A stretch of 48,891 nt of DNA from Kordia sp. GTDB taxonomy: Bacteria; Bacteroidota; Bacteroidia; Flavobacteriales; Flavobacteriaceae. The translations under genes and the position numbers were made by a program. This document shows, piece by piece, positions 16,936 to 25,265 of the stretch (within the stretch, counting starts at the first letter, position 1; the number at the start of each line of letters is the position of its first letter). The notes under the pieces were generated by a model that saw only the letters and a program-made list of their open reading frames with translations, was not told where the DNA came from and searched no databases. The stretch spans positions 1-48,891 of the forward strand of contig NVVR01000023.1 in NCBI GenBank assembly GCA_002733415.1, written 5' to 3'.

Positions 16936-16993
16936 ATACTCGACGGTATTGTGCAAAATATCTTCTGGGAAAATATTATTTTCTTTCATATCC

Positions 16994-17043
16994 AATTAAG
17001 TTTATAAGTGTTAAACTTAATTAGATCTTTTCTTAATCTAATT
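16994..17043. promoter_or_regulatory. two overlapping inverted repeats upstream of hlyD
   Basis: First dyad: AATTAAGTTTA (16994-17004) with TAAACTTAATT (17012-17022), 11-bp arms and a 7-nt loop. Second dyad: AATTAGAT (17019-17026) with ATCTAATT (17036-17043). They share bases, so on RNA they would be mutually exclusive. Position 5-54 nt upstream of the hlyD ATG suggests an operator or attenuator. Confidence 0.35.
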
Positions 17044-17282
17044 AACATATTCTTGAGTTTTCATCAAAACAACATATTATTATGAATGCATACAAGTTTA
17101 CCTATCCTATTTTTATAAAATAAACCAACTTAAACAACAGTTATCACTCTGAAACACAAAGGACTACAGTCTTTGCGATTTTGTAAAAGTCATTTTTTAG
17201 TTTTTGGTTTTTTTCTTGATTTTTACGATACATTTCTGATAGAAATTCAAAAAACATTATCTCTATTTAATTTAAAATTATG

Positions 17283-17290
17283 TAGTTTTG
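17283..17290 (+). promoter_or_regulatory. -7 box for tdk
   Basis: TAGTTTTG matches the Bacteroidota -7 consensus TAnnTTTG, 35 nt before the tdk ATG. No clear TTG-type -33 box is seen at the expected distance. Confidence 0.4.
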
Positions 17291-17325
17291 TTAAATACAT
17301 CATTACCTCATATACCTAAATTATT

Positions 17326-17949
17326 ATGTTCCTAGAAAACACCGTAAATCATGAAGAAAAATTTGGCTGGATTGAAGTCGTATGTGGCTCCATGTTTTCT
17401 GGTAAAACAGAAGAATTAATCCGACGTTTAAAACGTGCGCAATTTGCAAAACAACGCGTTGAGATATTTAAACCCTCAATTGATACTCGATATGATGATG
17501 AAATGGTGGTATCACACGATTCTAATCAAATTAGATCAACTCCTGTTCCCGCAGCAGTAAATATTCCAATATTAGCTGATGGATGTGATGTAGTTGGTAT
17601 TGATGAAGCTCAATTTTTTGATGACGGAATTGTTAAGGTATGTAATGATTTAGCCAACAAAGGCATTCGCGTAATTGTAGCCGGACTGGATATGGATTTT
17701 AAAGGAAATCCGTTTGGACCTATACCTGCATTAATGGCTACTGCCGAATATGTTACTAAAGTTCATGCCGTGTGTACACGTACAGGAAACTTAGCACAAT
17801 ACAGTTACCGTAAAGCTTCAAGTGATGATGTTGTACTACTTGGAGAAACTGAAGAATACGAACCATTAAGCAGAGCTGCATATTACAAAGCAATGCTTAA
17901 AGAAAGTATAAAAGACCTTGATATAGATTCTGACGAGGTAATTGTTTAA
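17326..17949 (+). CDS. tdk: thymidine kinase
   Basis: Type II (TK1-like) thymidine kinase that salvages thymidine to dTMP. Walker A 'GSMFSGKT' (residues 21-28), the DEAQ-like Walker B '[10 protein letters not shown]', and the lasso region '[19 protein letters not shown]' are present. The usual zinc ribbon of four Cys is mostly gone: '[16 protein letters not shown]' keeps one Cys, and the later CxxC position reads '[13 protein letters not shown]', a pattern I recall from other Flavobacteriia. Length is 207 aa. Alr follows 17 bp downstream on the same strand, so the two are probably co-transcribed. Confidence 0.96.
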   Translation: MFLENTVNHEEKFGWIEVVCGSMFSGKTEELIRRLKRAQFAKQRVEIFKPSIDTRYDDEMVVSHDSNQIRSTPVPAAVNIPILADGCDVVGIDEAQFFDDGIVKVCNDLANKGIRVIVAGLDMDFKGNPFGPIPALMATAEYVTKVHAVCTRTGNLAQYSYRKASSDDVVLLGETEEYEPLSRAAYYKAMLKESIKDLDIDSDEVIV

Positions 17950-17966
17950 AAACAGCATATAAACCA

Positions 17967-19070
17967 GTGAAAACTCAGGAAACAGTTTTAGAAATTGACT
18001 TAAATAACCTCAAACATAATTTTGAGTTTATAAAGAGTAGACTTCAACCAAAAACTAAAGTTTTAGCCGTTGTTAAAGCATTTGCGTATGGAAGTGATGC
18101 AGAAGTAATAGCCAATTACTTACAGGAATTAAACGTTGATTATTTGGCTGTTGCCTATGTGAGTGAAGGAATACAATTGCGTAAAGCTGGCGTGCATATC
18201 CCAATTTTAGTATTGCACCCTCAATCAGTAAATTTCAAGCTTTTAATCGATTACTGTTTAGAGCCTAACTTGTATAACTTTAGAGTTTTAAATGATTTTA
18301 TAGCTGTAGCTACTGACCTTAAACAAAACAACTATCCTATTCATATAAAATTTAATACTGGCTTAAATAGGCTTGGTTTTGAAGCTGATGCAATTGATAA
18401 AATTACTGAGATTACCAATTCAAATGACACTATAAAAATAACTTCTATTTTTTCTCATTTAGCTGCTAGTGAAGATTTAAATGAACAAGATTTTACGCAA
18501 CAACAAATCCGTTTATTTAAAAAGATAAAAACTGATTTTAATAATTTGTCAACTGACAAACCATTTGCGCATTTAACAAATACATCTGGTATTTTAAATT
18601 ATCCTGAAGCTCACTTTGATATGGTGCGTACAGGTATTGGTTTATACGGATTTGGAAATTCCGAAATTCACAGTAAAAACTTAAAACCAATAGCTACTTT
18701 AAAATCTATCATTTCTCAAATTCATACTATTCAAAAAGGAGAAAGTCTTGGTTATAACAGAGCTCTAATTGCTGATAAAACCATTAAAACTGCAACAATC
18801 CCTATTGGTCATGCTGATGGAATTTCTCGTCAATACGGAAACGGAAACGGATTTATATATATAAACCAGCAAAAAGCTCCAATTATTGGTAATGTTTGTA
18901 TGGATATGATTATGGTTGATATCACCGAAATTAAATGCAATGAAGGTGACGAAGTAACTATTTATGATGGCTCACACACCGCTTCGAGTTTCGCAAAATC
19001 AGCCAATACAATTTCTTATGAAATCATCACCGCTACCTCTCGTCGTATAAAACGTATAATTCAGCGATAA
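17967..19070 (+). CDS. alr: alanine racemase
   Basis: PLP enzyme interconverting L- and D-alanine for peptidoglycan. The PLP lysine is Lys37 in 'VLAVVKAFAYGSDAE', where the common 'KANAYGHG' is changed to KAFAYGSD; the catalytic Tyr is Tyr263 in 'SLGYNRALIADK'. Other family blocks are 'KFNTGLNRLGF', 'HLTNTSGILNYP', 'VRTGIGLYGF' and 'IGNVCMDMIMVDIT'. The start codon is GTG at 17967. At 367 aa it is the stand-alone racemase length without a MurF fusion. It lies 17 bp after tdk. Confidence 0.96.
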   Translation: MKTQETVLEIDLNNLKHNFEFIKSRLQPKTKVLAVVKAFAYGSDAEVIANYLQELNVDYLAVAYVSEGIQLRKAGVHIPILVLHPQSVNFKLLIDYCLEPNLYNFRVLNDFIAVATDLKQNNYPIHIKFNTGLNRLGFEADAIDKITEITNSNDTIKITSIFSHLAASEDLNEQDFTQQQIRLFKKIKTDFNNLSTDKPFAHLTNTSGILNYPEAHFDMVRTGIGLYGFGNSEIHSKNLKPIATLKSIISQIHTIQKGESLGYNRALIADKTIKTATIPIGHADGISRQYGNGNGFIYINQQKAPIIGNVCMDMIMVDITEIKCNEGDEVTIYDGSHTASSFAKSANTISYEIITATSRRIKRIIQR

Positions 19071-19157
19071 AACTATGTGGTTTTTAATATCATATTTCAC
19101 ATTTAGAAAAATACTGTACATTCGTAATTAGTCTAACTAATTAAAAAAAAATATAAT

Positions 19158-19565
19158 ATGGGCATGATGAAAGAATTTAAAGATTTCGCGATGAAAGGAA
19201 ATCTTGTTGATATTGCAGTAGGTTTTGTTATGGGAGCTGCTTTTAAAGAGGTTGTAACTGCTTTTACCGGAGGAATCGTTTCTCCATTAATTGGATTAAT
19301 TTTCAATTCGGATTTAAAAGACTTAAAATACGTGATAAAAGAAGGTGTAGCAAATGCCGAAGGTGTAGTAGAGGGTGCTGTTTCTATTTTATGGGGAGCA
19401 TTTTTAACAAACGTTATTGATTTTGTTATTGTAGCATTTGTAATGTTTATGCTTATAAAAGGTGTTAACGCAACAAAGAAAAAAGAAGAGGAAGCTGCGC
19501 CAGTTCCAACAGGTCCTACTCAAGAAGATTTACTTGGAGAAATCAGAGATTTATTGAAAAAATAA
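19158..19565 (+). CDS. mscL: large-conductance mechanosensitive channel
   Basis: Pentameric inner membrane channel that opens under membrane tension at hypo-osmotic shock. The N-terminal amphipathic helix plus TM1 read 'MKEFKDFAMKGNLVDIAVGF' followed by 'VMGAAFKEVV', the family signature. TM2 is 'FLTNVIDFVIVAFVMFMLIK', followed by the charged C-terminal helix ('KKKEEEAAPVP', 'EDLLGEIRDLLKK'). Length of 135 aa is typical. Start choice between Met1 and Met3/Met4 is uncertain. A strong terminator follows. Confidence 0.97.
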   Translation: MGMMKEFKDFAMKGNLVDIAVGFVMGAAFKEVVTAFTGGIVSPLIGLIFNSDLKDLKYVIKEGVANAEGVVEGAVSILWGAFLTNVIDFVIVAFVMFMLIKGVNATKKKEEEAAPVPTGPTQEDLLGEIRDLLKK

Positions 19566-19586
19566 ATCCAAATAACATATCTACTA

Positions 19587-19616
19587 AAAGCCGCTTCAAA
19601 GAGCGGTTTTTTTTTA
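19587..19616 (+). terminator. intrinsic terminator of mscL
   Basis: CCGCT (19591-19595) pairs with AGCGG (19602-19606), flanked by A-rich and T-rich sequence with a run of T directly after. It is 26 bp past the mscL stop. Confidence 0.85.
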
Positions 19617-19695
19617 TATTTCATTAATTTATATAACATTTTGTGATATTAGTATTTTATGAGAAAATAATTAATTATCATATTATATAAATACT

Positions 19696-19703
19696 TATTT
19701 TTG
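19696..19703 (+). promoter_or_regulatory. -7 box for asd
   Basis: TATTTTTG matches TAnnTTTG 26 nt before the asd ATG. No obvious -33 TTG. Confidence 0.35.
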
Positions 19704-19729
19704 TAACATATAATTTAAAAACACCCGAA

Positions 19730-20719
19730 ATGAGAGTAGCAGTAGTTGGCGTAACAGGAATGGTAGGAAGCATTATGTTAGAAGTTTTAAACGAACGTAA
19801 TTTTCCAATTACAGAATTAATTCCAGTTGCCTCAAAAAGATCTGTAGGTAAAAAGATTACTTATAAAGATAAGAACTACACAGTTGTTGATTTAGAAACC
19901 GCAGTAGCATCAAAACCAGATATCGCTTTGTTTTCAGCAGGAGGAAGCACTTCGGAAGAGTGGGCTCCAAGATTTGCAGCAGTTGGTACAACAGTAATTG
20001 ATAATTCTTCAGCATGGAGAATGGATTTAACTAAAAAATTGGTGGTGCCAGAAATAAATGCACATCAACTTACTAAGGAGGATAAAATTATTGCTAATCC
20101 AAATTGCTCTACAATTCAAATGGTATTGGCATTAGCTCCATTACATAAAAAGTATAAAGTTAAAAGAATTGTAGTTTCTACTTATCAATCTATTTCTGGA
20201 ACTGGAGTAAAAGCAATCAAACAATTAGAAAATGAACTTGCTGGTATTGAAGGAGAAATGGCTTACCCACACCCTATTCATCAAAACGCATTACCACATT
20301 GTGATGAATTTGAAGAAAACGGATACACTAAAGAAGAAATGAAATTAGTGCGTGAAACGCAAAAAATTCTTGGTGATAATAGTATTGCAGTTACCGCTAC
20401 AGCAGTAAGAATTCCAACTTCTGGAGGACATAGTGAGGCGGTGAATGTAGAATTTGAAAATGATTTTGAACTAACTGAAGTTCGTTATTTATTAAAAAAC
20501 ACACCTGGAATAACTTTACAGGATAACCCAGCAACAAATACGTATCCTATGCCAATTTATGCAAAAGGTAAGGATGATGTTTTTGTAGGTAGAATTCGTC
20601 GTGATGGTTCTCAACCAAACACTTTAAACTTATGGATTGTTAGTGACAACCTTCGCAAAGGAGCTGCTACCAATACTATTCAAATAGCTGAACACCTAAT
20701 TAACAACAAATTAGTATAA
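19730..20719 (+). CDS. asd: aspartate-semialdehyde dehydrogenase
   Basis: NADPH-dependent enzyme that reduces aspartyl phosphate to aspartate semialdehyde for lysine/diaminopimelate, threonine and methionine synthesis. Seen: the N-terminal Rossmann motif 'VAVVGVTGMVGSIMLEVL', 'FSAGGSTSEEWAP', the catalytic Cys126 in 'NPNCSTIQMVLAL', 'STYQSISGTGVKAI' and 'RIPTSGGHSEAVNVEF' (the active-site His region). Length of 329 aa is normal. It is monocistronic, with a strong palindromic terminator behind it. Confidence 0.97.
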   Translation: MRVAVVGVTGMVGSIMLEVLNERNFPITELIPVASKRSVGKKITYKDKNYTVVDLETAVASKPDIALFSAGGSTSEEWAPRFAAVGTTVIDNSSAWRMDLTKKLVVPEINAHQLTKEDKIIANPNCSTIQMVLALAPLHKKYKVKRIVVSTYQSISGTGVKAIKQLENELAGIEGEMAYPHPIHQNALPHCDEFEENGYTKEEMKLVRETQKILGDNSIAVTATAVRIPTSGGHSEAVNVEFENDFELTEVRYLLKNTPGITLQDNPATNTYPMPIYAKGKDDVFVGRIRRDGSQPNTLNLWIVSDNLRKGAATNTIQIAEHLINNKLV

Positions 20720-20753
20720 AAAACGACTTGCTTTTTGTCGAAGAAACAGGTCA

Positions 20754-20787
20754 ATTAATCGGATAATATTTTTTATCCGATTAATTA
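20754..20787. terminator. intrinsic terminator after asd
   Basis: AATTAATCGGATAA (20754-20767) and TTATCCGATTAATT (20774-20787) form a perfect 14-bp stem with a 6-nt loop, followed by T-rich sequence. Confidence 0.85.
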
Positions 20788-20853
20788 TTTCTAACTTGTA
20801 GTTAACTTAAACTCTATAATTCAATTAATTAACTAATTTATTATTGTTTTATT

Positions 20854-21210
20854 ATGGGGTCAAATTACACACTCATTATTCGTTTTTTATTAGGAGCGAT
20901 TCTAATACTTTTAGGCGCGAATCAATTCGCGTATTTTTCCAATCTTTTTTATTTTTCTGGCGAATTATTCGGCTTGAATTCAATTGATTTATTTTATGGT
21001 AGCTTATTCCTAATTTCTGGGACGGCAATACTATTTAAAAAAGCAATGCCTTTAGCATTAATTATTTTAGCCTTTTTTGCCATCCAAGTGTTTTCCTACC
21101 TCCTAAAAAACAGCCCTAAAGATATTATTAGTCCAATTGGTTTAGTTGGGGTATTAACACTGCTAAACTTAATAGACAACAAAAGCAAGTTCAAAAACTT
21201 ATTTAATTAA
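20854..21210 (+). CDS. DoxX-like small membrane protein
   Basis: 118 aa with four predicted membrane helices (~8-28, ~42-62, ~64-84, ~92-110). The N-terminal 'IIRFLLGAILILLGANQF' resembles the first helix of DoxX/DoxD-like proteins. The second helix pair is 'LFYGSLFLISGTAILFKKAM'. Function in this family is mostly unknown, with redox or quinone roles proposed for some members. It is a single gene flanked by two strong palindromic terminators. Confidence 0.7.
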   Translation: MGSNYTLIIRFLLGAILILLGANQFAYFSNLFYFSGELFGLNSIDLFYGSLFLISGTAILFKKAMPLALIILAFFAIQVFSYLLKNSPKDIISPIGLVGVLTLLNLIDNKSKFKNLFN

Positions 21211-21225
21211 GTAATTTCAACTGAC

Positions 21226-21263
21226 AAAAAAATACTCTTATGAATTCATAAGAGTATTTTTTT
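21226..21263. terminator. perfect palindrome, bidirectional terminator
   Basis: A 38-nt perfect dyad centred on GAATTC (21242-21247), with arms AAAAATACTCTTAT and its complement, ending in a T-run and starting in an A-run. It lies 15 bp after the DoxX-like gene. Confidence 0.85.
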
Positions 21264-21395
21264 ATGCTTAAATTTGAAAACCTATCTATTATACCAATTA
21301 AATTTCAAGATGCTCATAAGTAAATTGTATTATTTTTGGTTTAGATGAGTTTAACAATAACTTATTTTACACAAAACAAACTTCAAGTGACCAAA

Positions 21396-21410
21396 CCCCA
21401 CTGGTGGGAT
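21396..21410. repeat. CCCACTGGTGGG palindromic element
   Basis: CCCACTGGTGGG lies ~20 nt upstream of the prolyl oligopeptidase ATG. The same 12-mer recurs at ~37302-37313 and ~46911-46922. The CCCAC/GTGGG arms would form a small hairpin in the 5' leader. Confidence 0.7.
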
Positions 21411-21427
21411 AAATAACAATAATAATC

Positions 21428-23572
21428 ATGACAAAAAAAATTGTACTCTCGCTTTTTGCTATTGCATTAATCACTGCTTGTAAAACCGAGACTAAAGATG
21501 AAATAACAACAATGAAAATAACATACCCGGAAACTTCAAAAGGAGCTATAGTAGATACGTATTTCGATACTAAGGTCAACGATCCTTACCGATGGCTGGA
21601 AGACGATAGAAGCCCTGAAACAGAAGCTTGGGTTACAGAACAAAACAAAGTTACTTATGCACATTTAAACGAAATTCCTTATCGTAAAACCTTAAATGAC
21701 CGTTTGTCAAAACTATGGAATTACGAAAAAATTGGCGCTCCATTTAAAGAAGGATCACATGAATATTATTATAAAAATGACGGGTTACAAAACCAATATG
21801 TAATCTACAAAAAGAACTCAGACGGTACGGATGAAGTTTTTTTAAATCCGAATACGTTTTCTGAAGGAGGAACCACTTCTTTAGGTAGTGTAAGTTTCTC
21901 CAAAGACGGAAAAATACTTGCTTATTCTATTTCTGAGGGAGGAAGTGATTGGAGAAAAGTAATTGTAATCGATGCGGAAACTAAAGAAATAAAAGAAGAT
22001 ACTTTAATTGATGTGAAATTTTCAGGGCTTTCTTGGAAAGGTGACGAAGGTTTTTATTATTCTAGTTATGACAAGCCTAAAGGAAGTGAGTTATCTGCAA
22101 AAACAGATCAACATAAATTATACTTTCATAAACTAGGAACAAAACAATCTGAGGATAAATTAATCTTTGGAGGAACTGAAGAGCAAAAACGCAGATATGT
22201 TGGCGGTAATGTTACTGAGGATAATAAATACTTATTGATTACAGGAGCTGAATCTACTTCTGGTAATGATATGTTTATTCAAGATTTAACGGTTCCCAAT
22301 GCTCCATTAGTCTGTATGGTAAAAGGATTTGAATCTGATGCATACGTAATAGAAAATGTAGGCGATAAATTATTTATTGTAACCAACCTAAACGCTCATA
22401 ATCAAAAAGTTGTTACAGTAAATGCTAAAAAACCAACAGTAGAAAACTGGGTAGACTTTATTCCTGAAACCGAAAATGTATTATCTCCAAGTACTGGAGC
22501 TGGTTATTTCTTTGCTGAGTATATGAAAGATGCCGTTTCTCAAATTAAACAATACGACTATAATGGTAATTTCGTAAGAGATGTTAAATTACCTGGTATA
22601 GGTAGTGTTGGTGGATTTGGTGGCAAAAAAGAAGCTAAAGAGGTATACTTCTCATTTACCAATTATACCAATCCGAGTACTATTTACAAATTCGCTCCTA
22701 AAGAAGGAACTTCAGAAGTGTATAGTAAACCCAAAATCGATTTTAACTCTGATGACTATGTATCTAAACAAGTATTCTATACTTCTAAAGACGGGACCAA
22801 GGTGCCGATGATCATTACCCATAAAAAAGGAATTGAATTGAATGGTAAAAACCCTACTATCTTATATGGATATGGTGGATTCAATATCAGCTTAACACCA
22901 AGTTTTAAAATTGCAAATACGATATGGTTAGAACAAGGAGGTGTTTATGCGGTTCCTAACCTTAGAGGTGGTGGAGAATATGGTAAAAAATGGCACGATG
23001 CAGGGACGCAAATGAAGAAACAAAACGTTTTTGACGACTTTATTGCAGCAGCAGAATATTTACAAAACGAAAAATATACCTCACCAGATTATATGGCGAT
23101 TTTAGGCAGATCAAATGGAGGACTATTAGTAGGTGCAACTATGACGCAACGTCCGGATTTAATGAAAGTCGCTTTACCAGGAGTTGGCGTACTAGATATG
23201 TTACGCTACCATACCTTTACTTCCGGAGCAGGATGGGCATATGATTATGGTACTTCTGAACAATCTAAAGAGATGTTCGATTATTTAAAAGGATATTCTC
23301 CTGTACATACTGTAAAAGCCGGAACTAAATACCCCGCAACTATGGTACATACCGCAGATCATGATGACCGTGTTGTGCCAGCGCACTCATTTAAATTTAT
23401 TGCTGAATTACAAGATAAACAAGCAGGTGACTTACCCGTTTTAATACGTATTGAAACCAATGCAGGTCATGGAGCAGGAAAACCCGTTGCTATGCAAATT
23501 TCTGAGTATGTAGATTTATTTGCTTTTACCCTTTATAACATGGGATTTGATAAATTACCTAACGAAAAATAA
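21428..23572 (+). CDS. prolyl oligopeptidase family serine peptidase, lipoprotein
   Basis: S9A peptidase that cleaves short peptides after proline. A lipoprotein signal ('MTKKIVLSLFAIALITAC', Cys18) puts it in the periplasm or on the outer membrane. A seven-bladed propeller domain covers ~100-430, followed by an alpha/beta-hydrolase domain: 'ILYGYGGFNISLTPSF', 'NLRGGGEYGKKWHDAG', nucleophile Ser562 in 'GRSNGGLL', the Asp in 'ADHDDRVVPAHS' (~646-647) and His681 in 'NAGHGAGKP'. Length of 714 aa is full. The CCCACTGGTGGG repeat lies in its leader. A TATTTTTG box at 21331-21338 may be its promoter. Confidence 0.95.
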   Translation: MTKKIVLSLFAIALITACKTETKDEITTMKITYPETSKGAIVDTYFDTKVNDPYRWLEDDRSPETEAWVTEQNKVTYAHLNEIPYRKTLNDRLSKLWNYEKIGAPFKEGSHEYYYKNDGLQNQYVIYKKNSDGTDEVFLNPNTFSEGGTTSLGSVSFSKDGKILAYSISEGGSDWRKVIVIDAETKEIKEDTLIDVKFSGLSWKGDEGFYYSSYDKPKGSELSAKTDQHKLYFHKLGTKQSEDKLIFGGTEEQKRRYVGGNVTEDNKYLLITGAESTSGNDMFIQDLTVPNAPLVCMVKGFESDAYVIENVGDKLFIVTNLNAHNQKVVTVNAKKPTVENWVDFIPETENVLSPSTGAGYFFAEYMKDAVSQIKQYDYNGNFVRDVKLPGIGSVGGFGGKKEAKEVYFSFTNYTNPSTIYKFAPKEGTSEVYSKPKIDFNSDDYVSKQVFYTSKDGTKVPMIITHKKGIELNGKNPTILYGYGGFNISLTPSFKIANTIWLEQGGVYAVPNLRGGGEYGKKWHDAGTQMKKQNVFDDFIAAAEYLQNEKYTSPDYMAILGRSNGGLLVGATMTQRPDLMKVALPGVGVLDMLRYHTFTSGAGWAYDYGTSEQSKEMFDYLKGYSPVHTVKAGTKYPATMVHTADHDDRVVPAHSFKFIAELQDKQAGDLPVLIRIETNAGHGAGKPVAMQISEYVDLFAFTLYNMGFDKLPNEK

Positions 23573-23662
23573 CAGACAAGTCTGATTTACTAGAGATTAA
23601 TGTTACGTCACTTCTAGAACAACTTTTAAAGCTTTTTTTACACCGAATACACAATAAATACT

Positions 23663-24100
23663 ATGAATAGACTATTTTTTCTTTTAATAATCATTTCATT
23701 ATCTTCTTGTAGCAAAAAACAAGAAACTCAATTTGATTGGTTACTTGGTAGCTGGGAACGCACAAACGATAGTCAAGGAAGTAAAACCTATGAATATTGG
23801 ACTAAAAAATCCAATACAGAATATATAGGATTCGGATGTACACTTAAAGGGAAGGATACAGTTTTTAAAGAAAAAATGCATCTAATAAAAGAGAAAGAAC
23901 AATGGGTTTTTAAAGTGATTGGAGTCAACGAAGCCCCAACATTTTTCCCTATTTCTTCATTAACAGAAACAAGTTTTACGTGTAAAAACCCCGAAAATGA
24001 ATTTCCTAAACAGCTAAATTACTCATTTGACGGAAAAAATTTAAAGGCAACAATTTCTGATGACAACACAAAAATTCCTTTTATTTTTAAACGGAAATAA
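23663..24100 (+). CDS. small lipoprotein, DUF6265-like
   Basis: 145 aa. A lipoprotein signal ('MNRLFFLLIIISLSSC', Cys16) is followed by a beta-rich domain. 'FDWLLGSWERTNDSQGSKTY' and 'EYWTKKSNTEYIGFG' match the W-LxGxW...EyW pattern I associate with DUF6265, a lipocalin-like uncharacterised domain. Length fits. It sits 90 bp after the prolyl oligopeptidase gene; a shared transcript is possible but not shown. A hairpin terminator follows. Confidence 0.75.
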   Translation: MNRLFFLLIIISLSSCSKKQETQFDWLLGSWERTNDSQGSKTYEYWTKKSNTEYIGFGCTLKGKDTVFKEKMHLIKEKEQWVFKVIGVNEAPTFFPISSLTETSFTCKNPENEFPKQLNYSFDGKNLKATISDDNTKIPFIFKRK

Positions 24101-24126
24101 CTCTATTTCAATACAATAACATAAAA

Positions 24127-24152
24127 CGGAAAGTCAATAGACTTTCCGCTTT
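24127..24152 (+). terminator. intrinsic terminator-like hairpin
   Basis: CGGAAAGTC (24127-24135) and GACTTTCCG (24140-24148) make a perfect 9-bp stem with a 4-nt loop, followed by a short CTTT. The weak T-tract lowers confidence. Confidence 0.65.
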
Positions 24153-24207
24153 ACGTTACATATCATACTCTTTACTCATTCTACGCATTACTTCACTCAT
24201 TTATTGT

Positions 24208-24237
24208 TTTGAAAACAACATGTTTTGTATATATTTG
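24208..24237 (+). promoter_or_regulatory. Bacteroidota-type promoter upstream of the UspA gene
   Basis: TTTG (24208-24211), 18-nt spacer, TATATTTG (24230-24237), close to TTTG-N19-TAnnTTTG. It would give a ~180-nt leader for the usp-sulP pair, containing an inverted repeat. A second box, TATCTTAG at 24410-24417, is just 5 nt before the ATG. Confidence 0.5.
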
Positions 24238-24263
24238 ATTAAACAATAATACCTGTCATTTTG

Positions 24264-24309
24264 AGCCTGTCTAATATTTAGTATTAACTATAATTAGCCC
24301 AGACAGGCT
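24264..24309. repeat. inverted repeat in the usp leader
   Basis: AGCCTGTCT (24264-24272) and AGACAGGCT (24301-24309) are perfect 9-bp arms. The arm sequence is shared with the AGCCTGTCCTGAGCG repeat near 32883, so it probably belongs to the dispersed intergenic repeats. The remainder of 24101-24422 holds no gene that I can see. Confidence 0.6.
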
Positions 24310-24422
24310 TAATTTGACTTGTACCTCTCCTATTTTTAATGAATACATCAATCAATTATCTCAAATAAAAAGCATCTAAAAACAAACTTTTCTAAGGGTG
24401 ATAATTTTTATATCTTAGCCAG

Positions 24423-25265
24423 ATGACTCATTTTGGTACTATCCTTACTGGTATTGCATTCTCACCTAATTTAAAAGCTAATGTTTTTGAAACGTTACGC
24501 TTGGGTAGTTTGTTAAACGCAAAGGTTGTTTTAGTACATGTAGGTGAAAAAACTGACGAAAAGGAGCAACAAATTTCAACATACTGTAATGCTTTTCCTG
24601 AATTTAAAGATCAAGTTTCGGTTATTTGGAAAAGTGGTAAACCTGTAGCCGTAATCCTTACCGCCTGTAAAGAACAACAAGCTAATTTATTGATTTTAGG
24701 AGCTACAAGACAAGAAAAATTAAATAAGTATTACTTAGGGCCTGTAGCTAAAAAAATAGCTAAAAAAGCACCTTGTTCTCTCTTATTACTAATTAAACCA
24801 TCTGTCGAAAGAATTCCCTGTAGACATATCGTTGTAAATGGACTAGAACATCCAAAAACAAATAATACTATACAAGCATCATTTGAGTTTGCAAGCGCTG
24901 TTGGTGCTAATAAAATGACTATTGTTGAGGAAATTTCACAAAGTGAAGTTTCTATAAAAGTAGATGATGATAAATCATTAGAAGAATCTACCTTATTACA
25001 AGATCAAATTTTAAAAAGAGAAAACTCAAGAGTTGCTACTATTTTAAATGAAATTGACAATTCTCTAAAAAAAGATATTAATATCAAATCACAAGGTATT
25101 TTCGGAACACGCGGGTATTCAATTGGTCATTATGCTAAAATAAAACGTGCCGACTTATTAGTGATGAATAAACCTGAAAAATCAACTTTTTGGGATAAGA
25201 TATTTCCTCAAGACATTGATTATATTTTATCTGAATTACCAACCGACGTATTAATTATTCATTGA
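24423..25265 (+). CDS. universal stress protein, two-domain UspA type
   Basis: 280 aa, about twice the length of a single Usp domain. The first domain is clear: 'GTILTGIAFSPNLKANVFET', then 'NLLILGATRQEKLNKYYLGP' followed by 'VAKKIAKKAPCSLLLL', close to the G-2x-G-9x-G(S/T) nucleotide-binding pattern. The second half (~130-280) has a weaker Usp fold ('HIVVNGLEHPKTNNTIQASF', 'HYAKIKRADLLVMNKP'). Its stop overlaps the TTG start of the SulP gene by 3 bases of ATTGA, indicating translational coupling, so it may regulate or be co-required with the transporter. Confidence 0.85.
   Translation: MTHFGTILTGIAFSPNLKANVFETLRLGSLLNAKVVLVHVGEKTDEKEQQISTYCNAFPEFKDQVSVIWKSGKPVAVILTACKEQQANLLILGATRQEKLNKYYLGPVAKKIAKKAPCSLLLLIKPSVERIPCRHIVVNGLEHPKTNNTIQASFEFASAVGANKMTIVEEISQSEVSIKVDDDKSLEESTLLQDQILKRENSRVATILNEIDNSLKKDINIKSQGIFGTRGYSIGHYAKIKRADLLVMNKPEKSTFWDKIFPQDIDYILSELPTDVLIIH

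Larger units (their letters stand above)
15750..16989 (-). pseudogene. HlyD-family membrane fusion protein, frameshifted, with a double-glycine-leader-like peptide at its C-terminus
   Basis: Periplasmic adaptor of a peptide exporter. The natural start is the ATG at 16989 ('MKENNIFPEDILHNTVEYHI'). After ~22 codons a 10-bp tandem duplication (16916-16935) shifts the frame; the second frame continues with the inner-membrane helix ('RIGFFWVIVLTLVAGFTSLP'), barrel-sandwich hybrid ('GRIISQENIVSIYPPASG'), a long coiled-coil hairpin (~residues 55-170 of the intact part) and a second lipoyl half ('YVLIAPIDGELINVQG'). The longest intact frame is 15750-16856, beginning 'MPFIEIDLYTT', and lacks the membrane anchor. 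The C-terminus is odd: where homologues end in a short 'DKVxDW'-like tail after 'RSLSQLVF', this one reads 'KKKNVVELSKTDQVTVIGG' plus 26 residues with two Cys, resembling a bacteriocin-type GG leader and core. Upstream lie two inverted repeats. Confidence 0.82.
16990..17325. other. intergenic region between hlyD and tdk, divergent
   Basis: ~336 bp without a convincing gene. The left end has two overlapping inverted repeats (16994-17043) directly before the hlyD start. An imperfect hairpin CAAAGgACTaCAGTCTTTG lies near 17158-17176. The right end has a TAGTTTTG box (17283-17290) that fits a tdk promoter. Confidence 0.5.
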
